Positions 55,919-64,000 of a stretch of 64,000 bases of DNA are shown here, piece after piece. How positions within the stretch are numbered: position 1 is the first letter of the stretch; every line of letters begins with the position of its first letter. Under the pieces are notes generated by a model. That model saw nothing but the letters and a program-made list of their open reading frames with translations, did no database searches and was not told the DNA's origin. Both the position numbers and the translations under genes were made by a program. The DNA comes from Rhinopithecus roxellana (taxonomy: Eukaryota; Chordata; Mammalia; Primates; Cercopithecidae): contig NC_044558.1 in assembly GCF_007565055.1 (NCBI RefSeq), positions 127,026,235 through 127,090,234 of the forward strand, given 5' to 3'.

Positions 55919-58208
55919 TAAAGTGCTTTTCAAAAGAACTGGTACTTCCCTTAGTCTTTAAATATTTCTCAGTGCCCTGGTAAAGACCTGGAGACCTGGA
56001 CCTTTTTATAGGAGACAAATCTGGGGACAGATAAGTTAGTTGCATACGATAATTTTAGTTTATTACTCTCATGTCTCTAGATCTTTTTTTTTCCCCTTCT
56101 CATTACCCCATCTGGGAACTCAGCCTCATTTAGCATAGGTCACAACTGATTCCAGATTTGAGTTAAGTAACCAAGAAAACAGCTGAAAGCAATGTGGGTT
56201 ACCTAGAACTCGTATATTGGATCCAGAATTTTTGGCATTTGTTTCCATGTTTATAAGTTTAGAAAATCTAAAATTACGTTCGGTTCCCTCTAATCTATCA
56301 TTCCCAGAATCAATTTTTACAATTATTCTCCAGGTTTCTGGTGATATAAATTAGTCAATTCTTGTAATTTGTTTTGTTATTGTTGTATATTCCATGGTTT
56401 GACTTTGTAACTTATCTTAAAGGGCATGTTGGAATTAGTCGTGAGTATGGAAGCAAGGAGGAGAGAGGCTTGGGGGGGGATTGGCACCCCTTGAGAAGCA
56501 ACTACCTTAGGTGAGGTATTTAAAAGTCAAGGCTCCTATACTGTCAGGAACAGACTTAACTTAATGGACGAGGAAACTATTTCATCTGGCAAGAGAGGTT
56601 TAGTAGTTTTAAGGGTTTTGGGTATCAGTGGACTCCATTCTAACTCTTAGGACCCCACTGCTTCTCAATCAGCTCCTTAACTGCTGCTTAACAGAGGGCT
56701 GTGAAAGCAACCTACTTTGCAATTGGGCAAATTCTGTCTGAGTTTCAATAGTCTCGGCCAAACAACTGCAAGTTATAGAGGACTCTTTTTTAAGGTAGTC
56801 ATAGAAACCCTTTAATCATGATTGTGCCTTGAGCTGATAACTTTAATATTGAGCTTGAGATTTTCTTTCTTTAAGCTTTCCTGTGTGGAAGCAGGAGTCA
56901 CTCAGTCTTGCCAATAGAAGGTTACCTCATTCCAGGTTACCACAGGTGATCATGTAAGGAACACTTTCGTCCCATGTAAGATGAACCACCAGTCCTGTAA
57001 TGGTAATAGGATTGTCACTGCTTTCAAATCCAACTGAGGAAGAAAAATTAGTCAAAGATTCTGACTTCTTTGTGTGTCTGTTGACAGCAAAATCTTTGGC
57101 CTTATTCTGCGGTTTACTGTTCTTAGTTTGAATCTGCTCTTGCTAGTTGTAACAGAAAGGGCTTTGTTAAAGGATGTTAGGTAGCTCACAGAATTTCTGC
57201 AACGACCAGATCATCAGGCTTTGACATTACAAATGCAAACATATTTCAAGTTCTACCAATTATATTTAAAGGAATCCAACCTGTCCCAATTTCAGGGCCC
57301 TAATACCATTTCCTTTTATCCTGATGGTAATTTCCAGTGAAGACAGTTTTGCAGATATATGTTATCCAGTGGTTTCCTTAATCCCTTTGGCTTATGTTAC
57401 TATCATAAGGGTTAGGCAAAGATAATAAAACTAAAAGGCAAATCCTACACTCACCTTTAATTGGCAAGGAAACATTGCATAAAATGTTTTATAAACACTA
57501 TCCTGTAATAACAGGATTGTAGCCAGCAACTTACATATTTGTTCTTGCTTTTCCCTAAAAAGACTGGCAATTGATTTACCTTTGGGTAAACTTTTGCTTT
57601 TGATAGTAAGCAGACTTTTTTGAGCTGAGGTTGAAGAGTTGGTAGTTTTACTTTTAATTTTTAAGGAAAATAACTACCCTAGTGCCTTTCTATTCTCTGG
57701 AAACCCAAGTCCTGTTTTATTAAAGCCAATCCTTCAGTCAAAGAACATTGGCAAAGGACTATTTTCTGTACTTCTTTCAAAATGACCTTGGGGTCCCATG
57801 CATAAAGTTTTTGGAAGTAAAAAAAAAAAAACCCTGGTAATTGATGATTTTAGGTTAAGTGAACAGAGTCCTTGGCAATCAGATTTTTTAGGCAAAGAAA
57901 TTCTATTTTTATTTCCAAAACACTCTTTAATAGAACAGGAAACAAACATGAAAGGAAGGGCCTAAAGGAAGCTTGGCTGTTTATTCTGGTTATGTTGTTC
58001 AGATAATTATTCCATTCTTTCCCTCCCTCATTTGCTAATGCTGATGCCCCAAGAACGATTATTTTGTTCTCTTAGAAGAAGACCATGATTTTAGAAAATT
58101 TACACAGTTCAGGAGAGGTAAACTCATACAAAATCTTTACCTAATATGTTGTGAGTTTACTATCCCATGAGGTTCCATCCCATCTAGGAAGTGTTTCAAG
58201 AGACTTAC
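55919..58208. other. Largest repeat-poor stretch, about 2.3 kb
   Basis: I could not match this stretch to any repeat family. All frames carry frequent stops. The direct repeat gttacctcattccaggttac (56922-56941) is a minor oddity. It could be unique DNA or a very old retroelement. No gene called. Confidence 0.45.
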
Positions 58209-58209
58209 C

Positions 58210-58498
58210 TTTTTTTTTTTTTGAGACAGAGTTTCACTCTTGTTGCCCAGGCTGGAGTGCAATGGCATGATCTCGGCTCACTGCAACCTCTGCCTGCCAG
58301 GTTCCAGCGATTCTCTTGCCTCAGTCTCCCGAGTAGCTGGGATTACAGCCACCACGCCTGGCTATTTTTCGTATTTTTAGTAGAGACGGGGTTTCACCAT
58401 GTTGGTCAGGCTGGTCTTGAACTCCTGACCTCAAGTGATCCAACCACCTTGACCTTCCAAAGTGTTGGGATTACAGGCGTGAGCCACAGCACCCAGCC
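58210..58498 (-). mobile_element. Alu (AluS-like)
   Basis: Antisense Alu, about 9 bases short in the linker region (ttacagccaccacgcc). Confidence 0.92.
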
Positions 58499-59072
58499 TG
58501 TATTAGTCCTATTTTAGGCATTACTGCTTGAATGTTCTGCATAGAAAGTGAGTCAGTGATTCATCAGTTTTTCAGGTTATTTTATTGTCGCTTCATTTTG
58601 TAAGTTTCTGGGTTCTATCCATAATGCTTCGTGTCTCAATTGATTTGTTAGAAGAAGAAATCGGTTTCTTGAATTGGTTTGAAAACCTTACGGATAAAAA
58701 CTCAAGTTAAAAATTTTTATCAAGGACATAAATATGTACAAGGCACTGTGTTAGACTTTTGGAAACAGAAAATAATTTATGATTTAGTAAACTTGATAGA
58801 AGCAAATGAAATAATAAACAGTTGCCTAGGTGAAGATAATCCTTTGCTTTGAAGATTTTCAGGCTAAATCAACTCATTAAGGACTGGTCTTACGATTATT
58901 AAAAACATATAATTACCCATGAGGTATGATAGGAGAGGTATTCTGAATATATTCACACATGTGTGCTCCATGTCCCCAGTTCCCCAAGCTCAAGGCCTTG
59001 TAATTTTTTTACAGTTAGAGATTTCATTCCTTTGAGATCTAGTAGCTTTTTAGACTTTATGAGTGCTCTATT
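58499..59072. other. Unique interval
   Basis: No repeat or gene recognised. Confidence 0.4.
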
Positions 59073-59083
59073 AAAGTTCAAGA

Positions 59084-62051
59084 CTTTTTTTTCTCTCTTT
59101 CCAATTTTTATTTTAGGTTCAGAGGGTAAGTGTGCAGGTTTGTTATATGGGCAAATTGCATAACATAAGGGTTTGGTGTGCAGATTATTTTATTATCCAG
59201 GTAACAAGCATAGTATCTGATAGGTAGTTTTCCAATCTTCACTCTCCTCCCAGTCTCCACCCTCAAGTAGGCCCAGGTTTCTGCTGTTCCCTTCTTTGTG
59301 CCTATGTGTACTCAATGTTTAGCTCTCACTTACAAGTGAGAACATGTGGTGTTTTCTGTTTCTGTGTTAGTTTGCTCAGGATAATGGCCTCCAGCTCCAT
59401 CCACATTGCTACAAAGGGCATTATCTCATTCTTTTTCTATGGCTGCATAGAATTCCATAGTGTATACGAACCACATTTTCTTCATACAGTCTACTGTTGA
59501 TGGGCATTTAGGTTGATTCCATGCCTTTGGTATTGTGAATAGTGCTGCAATGAATATACACATTCATGTGTCTTTATGGTAGAACAATTTATATTCCTTT
59601 GGGTATACACCCAGCAATGGGATTGGTGGGTCAAATGGTAGTGCTGTTTTAAGTTCTTTGAAAGATCTCCAAACTGAATTCCACAATGGTTGAACTAATT
59701 TACATTCCTATGAGTGGTGTATAAGCATTCCCTTTTCTCTGCCACCTTGCTGACATCTGATATTTTTTTGCCTCTTTAGTAATAGCCATTCTGACTGGTG
59801 TGAGATGGTATCTCATCGTGGTTTTGATTTGTATTTGTTTGATGATCGGTGATGTTGAGCATTTTTTCATCTGCTTGTTGGCCACATGTAAGTCATCTTT
59901 TGAAAAGTGTCTCTACATGTCCTTTACCCATTTTTTAATGTTTTTTTTTTCTTCTTAATTTGTTTAAGTTCCTTATAGATGCTTGGGTATTAGACCTTTG
60001 TTGGATGCATAGTTTGCAAATATATTCTCCCATTCTGTAGGTTATTTGTTTACTCTGTTGATAGTTTCTTTTGCTGTGCAGAAGCTCTTTAGTTTAATTA
60101 GGTCCCATTTGTCAGTTTTTGTTTTTGTTGCAACTGCTTTTGGAGTCTTTGGCATGAACTCTTTTCCAGGACTGATGTCCAGAATGATATCTCCTAGGTT
60201 TTCTTCCAGGGTTTTTTATCGTTTTAGGTTTTACATTTAAGTCTTTAACCATCTTGGATTGATTTTTGTATATGGTAAAAGGAAGGAGTCTAGCTTCAAT
60301 CATCTGCACATGGTTAGCCTATTATTCCAGCACAATTTATTGAATAGAGATTCCTTTTCCCACTGCTTGTTTTGTCAGCTTTGTCAAAGATCATATGGTT
60401 GTTGATGTGCAGTATTATTTCTGAGTTCTCTAACCTGTTCTATTGGTGTATGTATCTGTTTTTGTACCATTATCATGCTGTTTTGGTTACTGTAGCTTTG
60501 CAGCGTAGTTTGAACTTGGGTAGTATGATGCCTCCAGGTTGGTTATTTTTGGTCAGGATTGTTTTGGCTATTTAGGCTCTGTTTTGGTTCTACATGAATT
60601 TCGGAATAGGTTTTTCTAATTCTGTAAAAATTAGAATTTTTCTAATTCTGTAAAAGTTTGATGGGAATAGCACTGAATCTGTAAATTGCTTTGGGCAATA
60701 TGGCCACTTTAACCATATTGATTCTTCCTATCCATGAGCATGGGAAGTATTTCCATTTGTCTGTGTTGTCTCTGATTTCTTTGAGTGGAGTTTTGTAATT
60801 CTTGTTGTAGAGATCTTTCACCTCCCCGGTTAGCTCTATTCCTAGGTATTTTATTTTTTGTGTGGCTATTGTGAATGGGATTGTGTTCTTGATTTGGCTC
60901 TTAGCTTTGATATTTTTGGTGTGTAGAAATGCTACTGATTTTTGTACATTTTTTTGTATTCTGAAATTTTGCTGAAGTTGTTGATCAGATCTAGGAACTT
61001 TTGGACATACAGTATGGTGTTTTCTAGGTATAGAATCGTATCATCTGCAGAGAGAAAGATAGTTTGACTTCCTCTTTTTCTATTTGGATACCTTTTATTT
61101 CTTCCTCTTGCCTGATTGCTCTGGCTAGGATTTCCAGTACTATGTTGAACAGGAGTGGAGAGAGTGGGCATCCTTGTCTTGTTCTGGTTCTCAAGGGAAT
61201 GCTTCGAGTGTTTGCCTGTTTAGTATGATATTGGCTGTGGGTTTGTCATAAATGGCTCTTATTATTTTGAGGTATGTTTCTTCAGTGCCTAGTGGTGGAT
61301 TAGCAGTAGGTGGGGGCTGCAGGCGAGTGTGTGCCAGCAAAGTGGTGGAGGGAGGCCACGGGTGGGTGTGCACTGTGGTAGGTGAGGTCAGCCTGTGAAG
61401 GAGCTATAGTGGGGCCAATGGAAAGTGCTCCCTTCTGGTATCTGAGGCTGCCCTGCAAGTGGGTACTGCTGAGCAGAGAACCTGAAAAAGGCAGGATACT
61501 CAAATCAGATGGGCCGCATCCCATGGATAAGATAGCCATGTTCTGTCCAGGTCCATCAGTCAACAACAGCCAAACCACCTGGAGGAGCTTGGTGAGCCTT
61601 GGGGGATGGGTGTCCCTAGCCAGTGCTCCACTTCAGCTGTTCCGTGCCAAACCTTCTGGCCTCATCACAAGCTAGAGTTCTGTCTCTGCCACCTCTCCAA
61701 GCAGCTCTCTTTGTCAGCTCAAATGTCCATTAGGGTCATGGGGTCTCCTTCAGCTAGGATTCTGGAGGTTCCTGGTAAGAGTGGACCACTCCTCGCCTAT
61801 TTAACTCATACCATCCCCAGGAGCCACTGGGGGTCAGAAATGAGTCCTGGTGCTCTGTAGTCCGGTGCAGAGTTCCCAGCTTCCTTCCCCTTCAGCCCAG
61901 GGTCTATGTCTTCCCTTGGTACACCCTCAATGCCTTTCTTATTTCCTATGATCTCCTGGAAGTGTACTGATCTGCTTGATGGTCTTGTCTTGTAGTAGAA
62001 GATGCTCTTCATGGCAGTGTCTAGGTGACCATCTTGGCTTTATCCCGAATA
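59084..62051 (-). mobile_element. LINE-1 (L1PB/L1MA1-like) with a large internal deletion and intact target duplications
   Basis: Minus-strand L1. The 3' tail is the T run at 59084-59091, followed by the 3' UTR and ORF2 C-terminal and reverse-transcriptase parts to about 61291. The sequence then jumps to a GC-richer block (61292-62043) that ends in the antisense of 'gccaagatgg', the usual L1 5' start. The 11-bp flank aaagttcaaga is perfect at 59073-59083 and 62052-62062. The copy therefore has both its 3' and 5' ends but lacks most of ORF2's first half and ORF1, about 3-3.5 kb. Both frames are dead. Confidence 0.8.
61292..62043 (-). repeat. L1 5' UTR block of the deleted element
   Basis: GC-rich antisense 5' UTR. 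The end, 'gtctaggtgaccatcttgg', is the reverse of an L1 start. Short plus-strand frames here (61382-61675, 61606-61860) are artefacts of this non-coding region. Confidence 0.65.
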
Positions 62052-62062
62052 AAAGTTCAAGA

Positions 62063-63480
62063 GTGTGACTACATCTATGTGAGTTCCTAGTGGGGAATAC
62101 CTTAAAGACTTTGCTCGCACCTAAGGGAGGAGAGTAGACAGCTAGCTGAGAGCAGCATTGAGGATCGAGAGGCTCTCTGGGATGGAAAGGAGCCTGTTTT
62201 CTACCTTGGAACTCTTAGTCTTGACCTTCTTAAATGTGTCTTACCTGAACTTTGAGTTTCTTTAAATTTTACTGTGGAACATATTGTTTGCATTTCACAT
62301 TTGTTTCCATATTGCTGTATAATTGCTCCCTAGCTCTGTTGAAAACATATTTTTGTTTTTGACACGCACACATGCACTTGTCTCAAACCCAACAACCAAC
62401 GTGGGAATGGAGATAGTGGTGATCTCTTGGACTTCAGTGTCTAGTGCAGTAGTAGTTAGAGGTCAGAGTTCAGAATAAATGACTTTTATATCCTGTCTTG
62501 GATTATAATTTGATAATGTAGTGAGTAGTTTAATAAGTGGCAAAGTTATGTTTCTGTCTCTAAATCCAGCTTTTTGATTGGGTATGAAATTCACTTTCAT
62601 ACCCAAGAAGCTGTCTGTTTTGTGTTGTTCACAGGAAGGAAACAAAAGGATCAGGGCCCCTAATATAAGCTTTACCTCTTCCGTAACTCATCTTAGCTTT
62701 TCTCTACGTGTGTAATAAAAATTAAACCTTTATTTTCTTCTGGATATCCTAATCTCTGATTTTTCTTGGAACTCTGGAGGGATTAGCATCCTAATTGCCT
62801 AAAAGTTGTTTCTCTCAGAATCTCTATTTTTTTCTTCAACCCATAGGATTGGGGCAGCATTGTGTCAGAAAAGCTGGACATTCTTGTCCAGCTGGGTCTT
62901 TGGAGGAAATGCTATTTTTTATTGATTGACACCACTGGAGAGGAACCCCTTGGAAATGACAGATTTGGGATGTAAGGCTTACATTTGCTTTTGTTATGAT
63001 GTCTGACTTTTATGATCCTTAAGACTGAACTGTGAAATAATTTTTTATTTGAAATCAGCTCATTTTTATAAACACTTGTTGCTCTTAAAGCAATAATTTA
63101 ATACCACATTAATTATGTTGCAGCAGTAATTGTGTAGGAATGCTAGGCTGGTATGATTGGTGTTTGTATGATCCTTCTATTCTTTCCATGAGGGTATTAT
63201 CAGGTTCATTCATAGCAGTGATTTAGGGTGCCCCACATCAAGTGTTTTTCTTTGCCCCTTTGCTTCTTCCATTCATTCTCTCCTTCTGCACTGTCCTTTT
63301 CCACTACCCTTGTTGAGTCTGTAAGCTGAGGCTGGAGTCATACTGTTAATGTCTTTGTGCAAATGGATCTCTGACCACATTTCACAGTGAAATTAAATCA
63401 GAGGGTTTCATAAGTTTGTTTAATCTATAGCTGCTCTTGGTTCCTACTATGAAAATGAACATTTAAATAATTGGTCAATT
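62063..63480. other. Unique interval, about 1.4 kb
   Basis: No repeat family or gene recognised. Frames are short. Confidence 0.45.
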
Positions 63481-63688
63481 GGCTGGGCATGGTGGCTCAC
63501 GCCTGTAATCCCACGACTTTGGGAGGCCAAGGTGGGTAGAACACCTGCAGTCAGGAGTTCCAGACCAACCTGGCCAACATGACAAAACCCCATCTCTACG
63601 AAAAATAGAAAAATTAGCTGGGCGTGCTCATACACACCTGTAATCCCAGCTACTCGGCAGGCTGAGGCAGGAGAATCGCTTGAACCTG
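63481..63688 (+). mobile_element. 3'-truncated Alu
   Basis: Sense Alu from ggctgggcatggtgg to gaatcgcttgaacctgag, then an abrupt switch to unique sequence. The last ~80 bases and the A tail are missing. Because Alus insert from their 3' end, this must be later loss. Confidence 0.9.
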
Positions 63689-64000
63689 AGCATTTAGGTA
63701 AGGGTTCAGTCAGCCTTAAAAAATACCTTACTTGCAAAACCAGTTTTCATTCAAGAACCAGAAAGCACCAGAGAGCTTTGAGTCACATGCGAATTTTGCA
63801 TTTAAAGATTAATCTTCACACTCTGATTTTATTGAGGCCCAGATGAATCGCATCTCCATAACTGTGGCTTGAATTCCAGGATTATAGGCATGCCTTTTTT
63901 GTTTTCTTGCCTTTTCACGGATATATTTGAAAATCACTGTGGTCTAAATGTTTCATTCTGGAAGAACCAAAGTGATAAAGAGCTGGAATTGCTTTATACT
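63689..64000. other. Unique interval at the window edge
   Basis: Nothing recognised. Confidence 0.4.

Noticed and set aside
57734..57949. Possible endogenous retrovirus pol or env fragment on the minus strand in the 56-58 kb stretch
   Set aside because: No recognisable catalytic motif or family order; the frame is short and adjacent frames are stop-rich.

Overview
The window is primate nuclear DNA made almost entirely of interspersed repeats. The lineage can be narrowed. Several young AluY copies (about 10674-10980, 45847-46152, 48891-49191, 52472-52773) carry the motif gatccggccactgc (or its reverse complement), GAGACGGGCGG and CGAGGTGG. I know these as diagnostic of Old World monkey AluY (AluYRa-type) subfamilies rather than human AluY. 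The best guess is a macaque, baboon or other cercopithecid chromosome. No database search was possible, so subfamily names are recognition calls.

I find no protein-coding gene, no spliced exon set I would defend, and no rRNA, tRNA or CRISPR array. The open reading frames that exist fall in antisense Alu, antisense L1 or short low-complexity stretches. The window is best read as intergenic or deep intronic.

Layout. 1-5.2 kb: an MLT1C-like fragment split by an Alu, then Alus including two nested pairs, separated by unique AT-rich DNA. 5.3-9.3 kb: an old L1 (minus) carrying two Alus, abutting a second truncated L1 3' end. 9.3-13.2 kb: unique DNA, one Alu, and an L1ME-like 3' region split by a monkey AluY. 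13.2-21.3 kb: a long composite L1 (minus) spanning ORF2, ORF1 and a 5' UTR built of ~280-bp degenerate tandem units; it is interrupted by an Alu and a ~1.1-kb solitary retroviral LTR and lacks its 3' UTR. 21.4-26.4 kb: mostly unique.

26.4-31.8 kb is a MaLR cluster: an MLT1D-like LTR split by an MST-like LTR, then a THE1/MST provirus (LTR-internal-LTR) whose 3' LTR is itself split by a solitary THE1 LTR with a perfect 5-bp duplication. 32-46 kb: a 5'-truncated L1, a DNA transposon (hAT type), MIR fragments, many Alus and a perfect 149-bp tandem duplication at 36947-37244. 46.9-50.1 kb: a second complete MaLR provirus (MLT1A-type) with three Alus inside. 50.1-59 kb: unique DNA, six Alus and one MST/THE1 LTR. 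59.1-62.05 kb: an L1 with a large internal deletion that still has matching target-site duplications at both ends. 62-64 kb: unique DNA and a 3'-truncated Alu.

These elements do not form a pathway. Their interest is stratigraphic: nesting order and target-site duplications give relative ages. I did not find an undescribed functional system. The best candidates for follow-up are the internally deleted L1, the 149-bp tandem duplication and the nested proviruses.
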